Below, one piece after another: positions 26,416 through 38,860 of a stretch of 64,000 nt of DNA (the stretch's first letter is position 1; each line of letters begins with the position of its first letter). The stretch is from contig CM012954.1 of assembly GCA_000181795.3 (NCBI GenBank), positions 4,647,077 to 4,711,076 of the forward strand. Reading direction: 5' to 3'. The translations under genes and the position numbers were made by a program. The notes beneath the pieces are model-generated. The model was not told the origin of the DNA, did no database searches, and saw only the letters and a program-made list of their open reading frames with translations. This DNA is from Trichinella spiralis (Eukaryota; Nematoda; Enoplea; Trichinellida; Trichinellidae).

Positions 26416-27979
26416 TCATTCTTCTTCTTCGCTCGAATCAGAGTCGCTACTACCCCAATTTGAATGATCACATAATCCAGAAGCACTTTGACAAAGTCGT
26501 GAAATAGCCTGCAATTTACAACTGTAGTTGCTTGTTTAAATAAACTTTGATCTACAACTGATTACCGAAGATGTTACATCACCCGCCCCTTGAGATCCTG
26601 GTGCTCGCATTAATGAAGTGGATTTCTTTCGGTTCACAATTGGACTGTAGCCCGGAATTGGCATTGGTGGATACTGTTTATGAAGCAAAAACATATATAC
26701 ATAAATTGCATAGAAGTTAAAAAAACTATCAAATAAGCTTCACGTACGTCTACAGTTGCATATGTTGGATAAGCAAGCGGTTCTCCCTGGGATGGACCAG
26801 TCCAATTTGGCGGTTGACCACAAGGTTGAGATACTGGAACCTGAAACAATATGGATAATTTTTTGTTCACTAAAATCAACGGCTGCTATGCATAATTACT
26901 TGGCCAGGATAAACTGGCGGAGGTGGTAACCGGCTTCTGTCGAGGCCCCACCTAACTACTGGTACTGGTGTAGGATAAACGGGAGCAGTAGAAGCATTTG
27001 GTGTGGCTGCCGTTGGCTTAATAAATAATAAACAACCTATTAGAGAAAGCACAGTTTGACAATAAAGCAAACCTGGGATGGCTGTTCAACTGGATATGGA
27101 GGTACCGCAGGAGCAAGTTGTTGAGGGGGTACTGGATTCCAGTTCGAAGTCGTATTGTAAAACGATGTCTTTCTACTGTTAGCCTAAACAAGCCAGTTTA
27201 AAATATTCATTAATTGTCCAACTACATTTTGCAATGATTTGCAAATCTTCAAAAGCAAAAAGTAAAAATAAGGTGGCTTTTCAGAACCTATTAGTAAAAG
27301 AAAAATGATATAACGAATATATATCAATTGGCTAACAACGAATCAGGTGACAATATGGGCAAAATGATTGAAGAAGTCGAGAAATTGAACGAATATTCAG
27401 TAATCATTCACTGTGAAATAAAAAATTGCTCACTTTGCCAAACTGATGACGAACTTCAAATAAATTCACGTCACCATCGACGACAATCGAATTGATCGAA
27501 ACCAATGGGAGTCGATGTGCAAATTCAGCATAATGCAGTCCGTTGAATGCAATCTAAATTGTAAAAAGTAAATAATCAAATGACTGCCATTTTCACTTGT
27601 AAAAAAACTGAATATTACTTTGAAATGATCTGTCTGAGCGAGAATCATAACTTCAAACTTTTCGCCAGGTTGGAATGGACATGGACCATAACCCTCTTCT
27701 TCTCCCCATGTTTGATCTTTCAACGCGTTTCGAACTACTCTCGATTGTTCTCCATCGAAATGTGGACTGATATGCAATGCAATATTATCACGAGGACTGA
27801 TACGTGGGCCGCTTTGCAAATTGACAGCAAACCTAAAAGAATTGATTCTTCCAACGTGCTTCCACTATATTTTTCCTTTTTCGTTATACATACCATTTCG
27901 CATCTTCATGTACTTCGCCGGTAACTTTGATTAACATACCTGGAAAAACAGGCGGCAAAGATTGAACAAACACATTAGT
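26416..27979 (-). CDS. Galectin with C-terminal proline-rich and acidic tail
   Basis: Eight exons (27979-27894, 27832-27619, 27553-27434, 27183-27073, 27016-26900, 26840-26748, 26673-26566, 26508-26416) all agree in phase and give 313 residues to the stop. A first exon is missing upstream. Residues 1-140 form one galectin carbohydrate-recognition domain: WFAVNLQSGP, ALHISPHFD, VVRN, TWGEEE, PFQPGEKFEVMI, IAFNGLHYAEFAHRL. Of the usual sugar contacts, H (HIS), N (VRN), W and one E remain. The N and R of HxNxR are S and H, and the R after WGxE is absent, so lactose binding is doubtful. A long Pro/Tyr/Gln-rich tail follows (PPYPVEQPSQ, VYPTPVPVV, LPPPPVYPGQ), ending in SDSDSSEEEE. Vertebrate galectin-3 has its Pro/Gly-rich part before the domain, so the order here is reversed. 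It is presumably cytosolic or secreted without a signal peptide. Confidence 0.85.
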
Positions 27980-29270
27980 CTAAAACACTGAAATGTTAGC
28001 ACAGAAGTGACAACGCATAAAAACCAAAAACTACTGTTTTCATCATTATTGCCAGTTTTGCAGCAAAAAATGCCGCAAAAAGTGCGTGCGTTTCTCACGT
28101 AAAACCAAACGCAGAAACCTGAAAGCAAAACCTGACCAAAAATAAACTAGCTACAATCAGCACGAGAAAAACAACCTTTAACCTACAGAAAAGACCAACA
28201 AAATGATCTGCAGGTTCATAGGAGTAGTGAACAAGTCGTTAAATAGCCAGCATTTAACATATGGATAAAAAATAATTAAATATTAATATTTAAAACAGTA
28301 ATATGTATTTAATTTAAATTTCAGCAGCTTCATCATTTTTATACTGAAAATAAATTCGCACAAAGCACGTATCGATCGGACAATGAAGAAGAAAGACATG
28401 GTTCATCGAAGACTAATAAATTTTTAATAATAAGTACATTAGATTAAAAATTGCATCTTCATTCCAAGCAAATTTCAATTAGTCAATAAAGGTTATAGAA
28501 TTAAAACAGCAAAATCGACGATAAATTACAGCAAAAATGAAAAAAAACATACGGAGTATATATATATATTACTTACTTTGAAAAATTTTCGCTTCAGATC
28601 AACGCAGTCAGATTTTTTAAAGTTCAAATCTGTTTTTTCTTGCCTTAAGCTCAACTTATTGGATGATTTATGTTCAAAATTTTTGAAACTTTATTCATTT
28701 ATTCTTGTTTACCGATTAGTTAGGTGTAAATTTTGCATCATCCTACTGTAAAATATTAATGTATTCATTTATTATACTTGATTGTCTTTGGACCACAGAA
28801 TTATTCATCTTCGCAGTGTATGTCAAATTTGGAGTGCAAATTGTGGTAGTAGTAGTAGTAGTAGTAAAGCTGAACTATTATTTATACCAAAACGTGCATT
28901 GTGACACCTACAAAACAGAAATTAGTTAATTAATGACAACATATTCTGCCATTTGTTGCAAACTTTTCAACAGTTGCTGAAAATTTTATTATTTTGAACA
29001 AACACATAAATAAATAAATAAATAAATAAACTATCAAACCAAAGAAAAAAAAACAAGCAAACAGAGAAACAAACAAATAAACAAACAAACAAACAGATGA
29101 ATAACTTTTCCATCCTTTCAACTTATGCGCAAATACAAAAAGAAAATGAAAGAGTAGAGAATAAAATTGATATCTAATGAATGAATGATTGAAATGAATG
29201 AATTGAGTCAGTGAGTGAATAAATCACTCGATCAGTAGATGAATCTCGTCGACATGTAGCGTGTTGCATT
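27980..29270. other. Upstream of galectin; possible extra exon at 28577-28680
   Basis: This region should contain the galectin first exon. A minus-strand open segment ending at 28577 runs about 33 codons (…DCVDLKRKFFK) into a strong AAA|GTAAGT donor in phase 0, the same phase as the galectin exon starting at 27979. It has no ATG before an in-frame stop and no clear acceptor, so I do not call it coding. Simple repeats (AC/TA triplets near 28846-28866, AAAT and AAAC repeats near 29005-29095) fill the rest. Confidence 0.35.
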
Positions 29271-32200
29271 TTAAACAGCTGCAGTGACTGAGGATGGTGA
29301 ATTTTCTTTTTTTATCTGTAAAGTTGTTGCCGTAGCCGCGCTGACAACGTTGACCAATTTCTGATATTCATCACCCAGGATGGTCGCAATTTCACCATGC
29401 ATAAACGCCCAAGGCACGTTGGAACCCATCAGTGGGCATTTTTCTCCACTCGGGCAGTAGACCTCATTGCCGCATACGCCTTGCTTTTTGATCGACTGGC
29501 GGCTGCATGGGAAGCAAAATTTGTGATGGGATACCGATGGACACTGGACAAAATGAGTATCTTCAAGACGTTCTTGACAAATCGTGCAACGAAGAATGCT
29601 CGAACTCGACGACTCGACCGGCGATGAACCATTCGCTGACGAATTAGCACCACTGACCGGTATGTTGGTTCCACTGTTTATGTAAATTTGTTGCGTTGCA
29701 AGCAGTCGACCAGCTTTGTTTCCCCCATTTGGACTGATAGCTGGCGCCGGTTGACGGCTACCGTTCGATATGCGTCGACATTTTTCTGGATTTGCACCTG
29801 CCGTTGGAGAATTTGAACTATTCGGACTGTTATTCTGTTCTGCCGCAATACTGCTAGAAGAAGTTGCCTGGGAATTGTTGTTCACACTGCCAGCTGACAC
29901 TGACGACGATGTTCCCATGGCTGGAAATATTTCAATCAGTCAATTAATCAATTTCAACAACTGATTTGTAAAATAATATTCACGTGTTCATTGTGCAATA
30001 TCTACATAAGATACATGCAAGTCTACAAAAATATTAATAAACTTTTGAAATACTAACTTTGTACTATTTCAAGAGCAAAACTTGGCCGAAAAGCAACTTA
30101 AATATCACGAAAACTTTCAATATGCAATACAGTTTTCAAATAGCATTCACCACCATACATCACTCAGCATTAAAAGTACTTCACAATATAAAAAATGTGA
30201 AAGTTGAAAAAATTTATACTAAAAAAAAAGTACTAAAACATAGATGAGCTTATCACGCACGTGTCGTCAGAGGTAGTGTTTGCGATGATAGATTTGTGCA
30301 AAACAAACAATACGTTATTTATTTTACGTCTTCAAAGTTGTAGATAAAATTTTCAAAAATGAAAAAACAGCAGCCAATTACTTGATTAATATTTACAATT
30401 GAGCTGAATCATTTTTGCATAATTTTTTTTCTCGGGTAAAATAATTTAATGGAATGGATGAATAACTTTAAAAAATGTTCGCTACAAAAAGCAAAACAAT
30501 TAGCGATCACAAGTGACAATGGTGTGCACAGTACGTTCACCTCGCCATTTTGTGACCGCCGCGCGGCTTTGCCAAGGCCATCAAAATTTGGCAGACAGTG
30601 GCAAATTTCTTACAGCTTTTTATCGTTTGTCACTTCTTTTGTTAGCCCAATAAATCATTCGCATCATTAATTATTTTTGAAAAGATTGAAATCGTACATA
30701 CTGTCATCATGACAAGCCCTTTTGTACATACAACATATGCATGTATATAGAACCCGTAAATGAAATGTGAAAAATGACCTGACCATTTTCCCCTTGTTGC
30801 ACAAAACAATGTCACCGAATTCCAATCAAACCGGTGCTAACTGCATTGATTTAATCCAGAAATTCCTGTCATGCGGCTTCTTTTCCCACATTTGAAATAG
30901 AATTTTTACACTTTGAATTGGAAAAAAGAAAATTTTTAAATAAATTAAAATTTTCAAAAGAAAAAAAGAACAAGACAAACACTGCCTTCAAAAACAATGC
31001 ATCGCTCAATTGGAAAAAAGTTGCAACACTAGCATACAGTATGTCATATAAAAAAAGCAAGTACATTAAAAATGAAAATTTTCAAATTTACCCTATTTTA
31101 CATGAATAAAATTTTAATTTCAACTTAAAATTGACTTCAAACTGTCATAAAGAGCCAAACATTTCAGTTTTTTTTCTTTTGCTTTCCTACTGCGTAACGA
31201 GTGACAGCTTACAAGTGATAACTTTTGATTAGCATTTTCGATAAAGAAGAAAAACATTCTGACACTACTTGCAGAGATGACGGTGACAATCGCACCACCA
31301 AAAACTGTCAGTAATCAAAAGTCAACATGAAGTTAAATCTGATGAGCAAACAACAACTGCTGCAGCTGCTGCTGCTGCTGCTGAAAAGAACCGTCCGTTA
31401 AATATCTGCCGCTTCCTAGAGATAAGAATGTGAATAAGATACGACATGAATTATGGGAAATGAATTGGAAAATGGCAAAAGTGATCGAGTGAAATTGTTT
31501 GTTTGTTTGTTTGTTTGTTTGTATGGTAAAAATTGAAGCCAAGTTCGATCAGTGACCGATGTTGACTGACACAAACAACAGAAGAAGAAGAAGAAATCAG
31601 GGCCAGTGGGTGAATATTGAAACGAAACTTTGCTACTAACCGGGCAACAATATTCTCCAAGCCATGTGCCCTGATGAACAACATAGACAAGATTTGCGTG
31701 CTACGATCGACCAACTGGCCTGACCGGCTGCTAGAAGCGCAAACTCTTCTCAACAATACATTTATTCTAGCGTCCAAGCCGCCGGCAAAACCAGTTAGTT
31801 CCACGCAATAATTGAAAAATCATCACCATCATCATTATCATTATCATATATCCGCATTGTTATTATTCACTTTATATAATAATAGAATGAAAGAAGTGGA
31901 AAAAGAAATTAAAATTAAAATACAAATAAACATTATAATATGCTTACCGGATCGACGACGCAAATCGTAGACAGGTGATCGAGCATTATTGAAGCTTTTC
32001 TGATCGTTGTCGTCATCGTCGACTGGAGCGCGTTTACGACCCGACGAGCTAACAATGTGATTAGTATTCAAGTTCGCCTGATTAACCGAAGGAACAGAGC
32101 TCGGTCGACCGGAATTCATCGGTCCCACCCCAGGCGGAACTTGTACCGTTGCTGCAGCCGCTGGTAATGGCAACGATGGTGGCGGCTGGTGCTGCGGCGT

Positions 32201-32902
32201 CGCTACAGTACTAGGAGTTGTTGTGGTTACGGTATTTGCCGCGGCGGCGGCGGCGGCGGCAGCAGCGGCAGCCGCCAGACCGGATAATCCAATAGTTAGG
32301 GGCGGCGGTCGAAAATTGACCCTGTGGCTGGTGGTCGGATCAGCTTGAATCAAGCCAAATTCTTCGGCTATTCGACTTGCACTTCCGTTGGCAGTTGCAA
32401 GGGACGTGAACGACGTCGTCGGTATGCGACTCGGATGATTCACTTCCAACGCCAAAGCGGATCGTGGCAAGCTGGCAGCCGCCGCTGCTGCTGCGGCCGC
32501 GGCCGCGGCTGCTTGCAGTTGTTGTTGCTGGTGTTGTTGTTGTTGTTGTTGTTGTTGGTGATGATGATGGTGATGATGAACAAGATTGGGACTCAAGGAA
32601 CGACCGTGCAAATTGGCCGCCAAATTGGCGGCCGCGTTGAAATGATGTTCACCGTTGCCATTTTGAACCACACCCTTCGGCTGAACTCGGCCCGTTTGAC
32701 AGTCGCCAAAGCCGTGGGCCCGTTTCAAATGTCTTGCCATTTCCAAAACCGCCTCTATACGATCAGAACCTTCGTAATTGACGCAACCACGGCACACCGG
32801 CTCGCTGAAATCAAGCACCATTGCCCAAGGCATTCTCGGCAAATCGCACAAATAACACTGCTGGCGTTGGGATAGTGATGGGATTTTCCCATTGACGTTC
32901 AT
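29271..32902 (-). CDS. IRF2BP: IRF2BP-family transcriptional co-regulator
   Basis: Two coding exons (32902-31948 and 29920-29271) join in phase 1 across a 2.0-kb intron to about 534 residues. The N-terminal IRF-2BP zinc finger has C16, C19, C37 and C40 in [11 protein letters not shown] and CRGCVNYEG. The C-terminal C3HC4-type RING starts near residue 430 ([46 protein letters not shown]). Between them are His7, Gln8 and two long Ala runs, plus Ser/Asn-rich linkers and a likely nuclear signal [11 protein letters not shown]. The family acts in the nucleus as a co-repressor or co-activator, and the RING is proposed to be an E3 ligase. Only both ends are conserved. The ATG at 32902 follows a TGTTTCAG acceptor, so a 5' leader exon or trans-splice is likely. 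Confidence 0.95.
29921..31948 (-). other. 2.0-kb intron of the IRF2BP gene
   Basis: Intron between the two IRF2BP coding exons, donor G|GTAAGC near 31947 and acceptor TTTCCAG near 29921. It contains a (TTTG)n run at about 31497-31521 and CTG/AAG triplet runs near 31360-31383 and 31581-31595. A 74-codon minus-strand open frame near 31600-31800 has no recognisable motif and is not needed to join the exons. I regard it as intronic chance, though an alternative exon is not excluded. Confidence 0.6.
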
Positions 32903-34485
32903 CTTGATCAACTGAAACACCAATTGAATAATAAATTAGAATTTTCTTTCAAATTCTATTATAGTCAATAATAATAATAATAATAATCAATTGAAAATAC
33001 AAAAAAAAACACTGAAATAAATGGGAAGGTTTGAAACGAATATATACAAATGTATATATAATTGCTGGCAAACGGGCCGGAGAGCCGCAATTTGGGTATA
33101 AATAATCAAGCGAATGGAGAAAAGCAATAAAGCAATGCCGGCTTGATTGGACAGACCAAACCAGACGGTAAGATCAAACTGGACCAAAACTGACTAGACT
33201 GGACAAGCCTTGCAGATGTCACACCGCCGGAACACAGAACGCAAACTGAACTAAACTAAACTAAACTAAACTACACTACACTATAACTATAACTATATTA
33301 TACTATACTGGTAACGAACAACTCGTAACTGACAAGGAAAGACAAAACAACAAGAACAGACAAGACAACGTTGGCTTTTGCCGCCTGTCGGCTATGTCGT
33401 CACCGTTCACTGTACACAGATTATGCACGACAGGTGGCGCTGATGATTGATGAAGAAAAGAAAAAGCAAGACACAACTATTCTTCATTTTCGATCAATTT
33501 CACTTCAATATAATTATTATAAACTGAAATCATACCATCGGATTGAAATTCACAAAAATTGAATATTTTTCTTCGCGAACTTTGGCTGCGACGAACAAAC
33601 AGCACCCGGTGGCGATTTGCCGTCGATTGTCGAAATGAATGAACACCAACAACTCTGCGCTGTTGGCAAAAGATACTTATGCAAATTTCACTGACGACTA
33701 CAGAAAGAATTTACCTCAGTGAGATAAATAACCTGCGGAAGACGAGACAAATTGCCTACAAACCAACCGAAATCACAAACAATTAACCAATATTCTCATA
33801 TTCCATAATTATACAATTATAAATATCATCTTAATTAATGAAATCGAAATATAATAAATGGGAGAAAAAAAGTAAAAATTTTCAAATACCTAACTTGAAT
33901 TCACACGTCAGTTTTTCAAAGACCACTCGCGGCGACACAAGCTTTACTGAATGAGAAACACTGTTCGTCAACACTTTTAAACAAGCAAGTGGCAATAGTG
34001 ATTGTTAAAAGAATATTCAGGAACAAAATTACTACAATTAATTGAACTCGAAAAAATACTAGAAAAATATTCAAAAAATTCTAAAATTGTAATTATTCAT
34101 TTATTATTTAATTATTCATCATTGTTTTGTTTTGTTTTTCTATTTCAACATAATATTTCATTTCGAAACGATAAAAAAATATTCAACAATTCCAATTCAG
34201 GAAAAAAATAATAATTTATACAAATTACAAAAATTTATTTAAAATGTCAATTTTTTGAATAGTTTTTTCAATCTAAAAAATGTCAAATTTAAAAATTAAT
34301 ACTTAATCATTTTTATACGAACGATACAAGATTATAACTGATGTAATAATATAATGAGAAATAGAATGAAGGAATGAATGGATTTCCATTATTGTTCAAA
34401 GTCGAATATTGTTCTCCTCCAACACGTGAATTAATTCACTTACTTGGAAGCGAATGTTAAATTTTAGCCTTTAGTAATATCAATG

Positions 34486-34725
34486 TTATGTTTTTTCTTC
34501 ATCTTCTTGTTCACGATGATATGAATAAATGAAAAATTTGAATAACGCGACCAAAAATAAACATACCAAACAAAAATAAGTATAACTGTAATTGTTTTCG
34601 ATACTTGAATGCAAAGAAGAGCAAAGAAGCAAGTTACACAGAATAATGTACATATTCGATTCCATTTGTTTAAACGAATTGAATGATACTGAATTAATAC
34701 ATGTACATTTTTTCAACATGTCCAT
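34486..34725 (-). CDS. Possible small single-pass membrane protein
   Basis: Not recognised. A 79-codon frame from an ATG at 34725. The C-terminal part has a clear hydrophobic helix (YFCLVCLFLVALFKFFIYS) followed by a charged tail HREQEDEEKT and a stop. A CATTCAAG sequence just before the helix could instead be a splice acceptor, making this a terminal exon. The helix-plus-charged-tail layout is the only support. AT-rich DNA often encodes chance hydrophobic runs, so confidence is low. Confidence 0.22.
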   Translation of the reverse strand: MDMLKKCTCINSVSFNSFKQMESNMYIILCNLLLCSSLHSSIENNYSYTYFCLVCLFLVALFKFFIYSYHREQEDEEKT

Positions 34726-34998
34726 AGAACAACGTGGAAACAATTTACATTTTTCAAAACGTAATTTGGTTCAAATTTTTGCATACGGTTAATTTTTCTT
34801 CATAGCTTTATTGACAATGCGAATAAATTAAAATGTTTTATGAAAAAAAAACTCGGTAAAAGAAATTGTAAAGATTTACCTTCAGTGGTAGTAGTAGTAG
34901 TAATGAATAATTTGAAAGTGCAATATAGGTACAATGACTTTGGCAAGAATAACCGAGAATAGAATAAATAATAAACGAACGCACAACCAGAAAAATGT

Positions 34999-35222
34999 AG
35001 CTTCTGTGCCAGGGTGACACAGTGGCGTGCTTTAAAAGGTAAGGCGTTCCAAGGAAGAAGAACCTGGTTATCTTGTGACGCCTCAGGGTGAGCGTGTTTT
35101 CCTTAGCAGACGTAAATATGCGGCCTGCAGTATGATGGACAGGACGTTTATCAATCCCTTTCTTAAACTTTAATCATGTCAGAAAAGCCCGGCCCTGAAA
35201 GAAAATCCCTAAGGGGAAAAAA
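34999..35222. repeat. GC-richer block, candidate dispersed repeat or structured RNA
   Basis: A block of about 225 bp stands out from its AT-rich surroundings in base composition. It has no long open frame on either strand. Part of it can pair: AAGGCGTTCCAAGG near 35042 with AACCTGG and GACGCC near 35062-35083 gives a GGCGT/ACGCC stem. The end contains AGCCCGGCCCTG and CCCTAAGGGG. Sharp edges and mixed sequence suggest an inserted short element (SINE- or MITE-like) or a non-coding RNA gene. I see no target-site duplication or clear internal Pol III boxes. Confidence 0.35.
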
Positions 35223-37702
35223 ATACATTTACAAAACACTCACTATCCACCTGCTGGTGTTCATTTACCCTTCTAAAAAATGCTACCAATTTAATTTTGT
35301 ATATGCACTGAAGTAGAATACAATAGACACACACACGAGTCAGTCAGTGGAAATTGTATTCAAATTTATTATCGCTGATACAGTTTTACAAACAATTCAT
35401 TATGAATATATTTAACACTCACACACACACATGTATATATAAATTTTGCTTTTAAATAATAAAACAAAATTTTGAAATATTACTTTGAAATGCTCGAAAG
35501 ATTAGCATGTTTCAACAAAATACATTCTTTTCTTTTATCAATGATTAATTTAAGTTGAAATAATCACGAATGACGTGCGATCCGATTTGATAATAGAATG
35601 AATGCGCAAGTACAGGTGAAAGATTCGCCGATAGTGTATCTATCTATCATTTTGATCAGCGTATTCGTCATTTTGACAACTCTTCTGTCGTCACCTTTAG
35701 CTGTACAAAGCACGCTTTATTGCAGTAGAATTTATCACGAAATTTTCAAACGTTGACACCTTTCAAACAACAAGTTTATTTGCTTTTTTTTTCTTCATTG
35801 TAAAAAAAATTGTCACTTTTTACAAGTTCATATTTTAACAACTTAATAAAAAAACAATTATTATTTACTTTAATAAGCAGTATGAAGATACGATTTTCCA
35901 TTAGCAACTCAGTAAAGTTAGGAAATGTTTAAAATGTTCAAAATTTGAAATACAAATATAGAAAAACGAAAATATATATATATATTATTCATCATGCTTT
36001 GATTTGATTTGAATTTTTTGAAATTCTTTTTCTTACGATACACTACCTACATCATTATACTACCTGATTTTCTTTAAATTCAAAAATGAATAAAAGTTTT
36101 TTCTTTTTTTTCCAATATTGTAAAATGTGAAATTTTATCAAGTTCAAGATAGGAAAAAAACAATTTTTTCCTTTTAATTAAAAAGAAACGCGACCCTGTA
36201 GCACAGAATGACAAATCGATCGAATTGAGGAAGTGGAAGAGATGGTTGAAATGGAAAAGAGGGTCAATTGGGTGCCCGGAGGAGGGAGGTGTTTAGCATC
36301 TGTGGGTCGTTAGCCATTTTTTCTTCAAAAAACTGACCAGACTCAGGATGGGACGGTCGATAATTCAGGGAAATGGAACGCACGGCATGTGCAGGCAGTA
36401 CCAGGCGGAGGGGCCAAAAAAATTCAAAATGCCACCAGTTGCACAGAATAGTCAGACGAGACGAGGTCGCATTGACGAGACCAAAATCCGGTGAAATCAC
36501 CCTTGGGGTTTGGGTTTTTGTATTGTTTTGTTTTTTACCACAATTTTGTCACTTTCCTGCAACTGAACACGACAACATTGTTCACTTTGGACAAATTACC
36601 ATATGCGCGACATCAATCAAATGGCCGATCATTTCAGCAACTTGTTATTGACCTGACTGATCAGGTGACGCAATGACCATAATGTCCCATTGCTCAAGGG
36701 CATCATCATCATCATCATCATCATTCGACAAAGCCAACCTACCCTGTTTTGCCTGCTAAATGTGAACCAGTCTGTTTGTTCATTTTCAATGATCACCAGA
36801 CTTTACTAGTTTTTATTAAATATCTAACTTCATTTCCAACTGCCAACTGGTCTCGGTTGAAACTGGAAATTTTTATTGTTATAATTTCATCATTTGGTGG
36901 CTTCATCACTATCATTAATCCAAAGCTTCTTCCTTATTTCTCAAATTCAAATGAAAAACACTACACTACACTACACTACACTACACGAATGTGAAAAGAA
37001 AACAAAATAATGAATCGGTTTGTTAAAAGCTTCCATTCAAGCATCTCTTAAAATAATAATTATAATACTTATCGTGCATCCAAATAATGATTTGTTCAAA
37101 GTTTAAAAATAATAAAATAAATAAACACTGTAAAACGTATTTGAAATTATAAAGTATTGCCGTTGAAGAGTGTTTCGGTTAAAATTCGGCTAATGAATTT
37201 TCACATTTTGTAAACATCCATACAAAATTGATCAACTTATCGATTTTCCAATTATAAAACATTACTTGAATAGCACTAATAACTTACTGTACTTTACTTG
37301 AAGCTCTATATTCAGCTGATATTTGTTGTCGAAACGCGTTGTGTTGTGGCAAAAATTGAGTTTTCATTAATTTATAAATTGCTTTTCTAAATTCGATCGC
37401 CTCGTACGAAAATATTCTACTAGTATAGTATAGCATAGAATGCTAAACATATATATCATTATGAAAATAATCAATTGCCAATCAGTCGCTTCTTGTTGCT
37501 TATTGGTTGAATTGAAATGTCTTAATTGAGCGTGATTTTTGTTGCTGTTTTTTCCCATTCATTTAGTCTGTTATCGAATCATCCGCCGACAGACCATTGA
37601 ACATTTATTTGATGTTCAGCTTTTAGACGAGCTTTCAATTAGCTCTGCTGTTGTTAAGCTGACGTTTGTGGTTCACTTTGTTGTGTATCGCTTGACGCTG
37701 TT

Positions 37703-38852
37703 ATGCACTCGAAAGCTCCGGTTTATTCATGTGAGAAGAGAGCCAAATTTGCTAGGCGTGAAAACAAAAAGTACGTCCGTAGCTGTTTAGATACTCAATA
37801 CGTGTACTTTTTCACCATGATTGCTCATCGGTTCAAAGGCTGCTTCACAATTGACTTGTGCTTTTTACATTCATTAAATTTTATCATCCATTTTATTATT
37901 GCCTAGTTTGTTATTATTTATTCAATTCTATTATGAAATAACATGTAGAAATTGATTTTTTTTCAGATGAGTTACACTTCGATGCTTAAATCATGCAAAA
38001 CATTATTCTTATAATCCTTATTTTGATTAATAAAGATTAAATCTTATAAAATAATGTCCTCATATACACTTGTACGCATTAATTATTAAACAAATTAACA
38101 TTTCAACACAAACTTTAACATATGCGCTTTAGGTGGGTTCGATTGGCCACTGTAATTGGTTACATATGTGCAGTGTGTTTACCAGCTGTAGCTTTATCTG
38201 TGTATTATGTCGGATTCTGGGATCCTCATTACAAAGAAAAGGTACGGATGAAGTGGAATTTTTAAAATGATGTTTTTTCTTGTTTATATAAAGTTTTTTT
38301 TAATGATACTTCAAAATTTCAAAATGTAAAATGTAAAGAACTTTCGACAAACGAAAAATTTCAACACAGCAATTTTCGATATGTGTGAAATGACTTCAAA
38401 AATAAAGTGTTCACTTAGTGAATATTTTCATGCTGTTTATCATTATTTCTGCTTTTAAAATTCTCAAAGGGGCGAGAAATTTTTAAAGAAAAATCAATGT
38501 TAATAAAGAAAGCTACGCTTAATTTATATCAGGATGGAGATATTGATAATCTTTTCCTTCGAATGGCAAGCATGTCACATCATATTTGCTAAAGTGAATT
38601 TATTTTTGTTTGCAGTTTCCACCCAATTCAAGCTTCGCGCTGAGCAACCTCGGTGCTGCTAGTGGTTCCAATTCTGGCAGTGAAATCAAGACGCCATGCA
38701 ATGCATGCAACATTGAAGTGACAAAAAGAAAATTATCACCACCCAGTCGCGTTAAGCAAAATATCCGTAAAACGAAAGTGAACAATACCAGAGATAGTAG
38801 TACTATGGTGCAGTCGAAAATGTCCCCACCTGAGCGTCTTGGGCCATCATAA
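37703..38852 (+). CDS. INAFM: InaF-motif small membrane protein
   Basis: Three exons (37703-37770, 38133-38241, 38616-38852) join in frame to 137 residues. Exon 1 gives APVYSCEKRAKFARRENKK. Exon 2 continues with WVRLATVIGYICAVCLPAV and ends VYYVGFWDPHY. This is the conserved InaF motif, with the same K-K-W-V-R-L-A-T order as vertebrate INAFM2. One transmembrane helix (about residues 25-47) is followed by a poorly conserved, basic C-terminal tail. Drosophila INAF proteins support TRP-channel function, and by analogy this may be an accessory subunit of a membrane channel; that is inference. The exon-2 splice site falls inside the K-K-W junction. The stop codon TAA overlaps an AATAAA signal. Confidence 0.9.
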
Positions 38853-38860
38853 TAAATAAA
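38851..38860 (+). terminator. Poly(A) signal overlapping the INAFM stop codon
   Basis: AATAAATAAA begins inside the stop codon of the INAFM reading frame, giving two overlapping AATAAA hexamers. If the first is used, the 3' UTR would be only about 15-30 nt. This is a sequence match only; no cleavage site can be proven. Confidence 0.4.

Larger units (their letters stand above)
32903..37702. other. Intergenic between IRF2BP and INAFM genes
   Basis: About 4.8 kb between two divergent genes, so it should hold both promoters. It includes a degenerate (ACTAA/CTACA/CTATA)n tandem repeat at 33244-33310, (AC)n near 35404-35421, (CATCAT)n at 36701-36724 and CTACA x5 at 36961-36985. A GC-richer block lies at 34999-35222. 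A GC-richer patch at 36240-36660 has one 78-codon minus-strand frame with no motif; I do not call it a gene. Confidence 0.5.

Noticed and set aside
32324-32875. 183-codon plus-strand frame rich in Leu and Arg
   Set aside because: Antisense of the IRF2BP exon; its Leu/Met runs are reverse complements of the Gln, Ala and His repeats.
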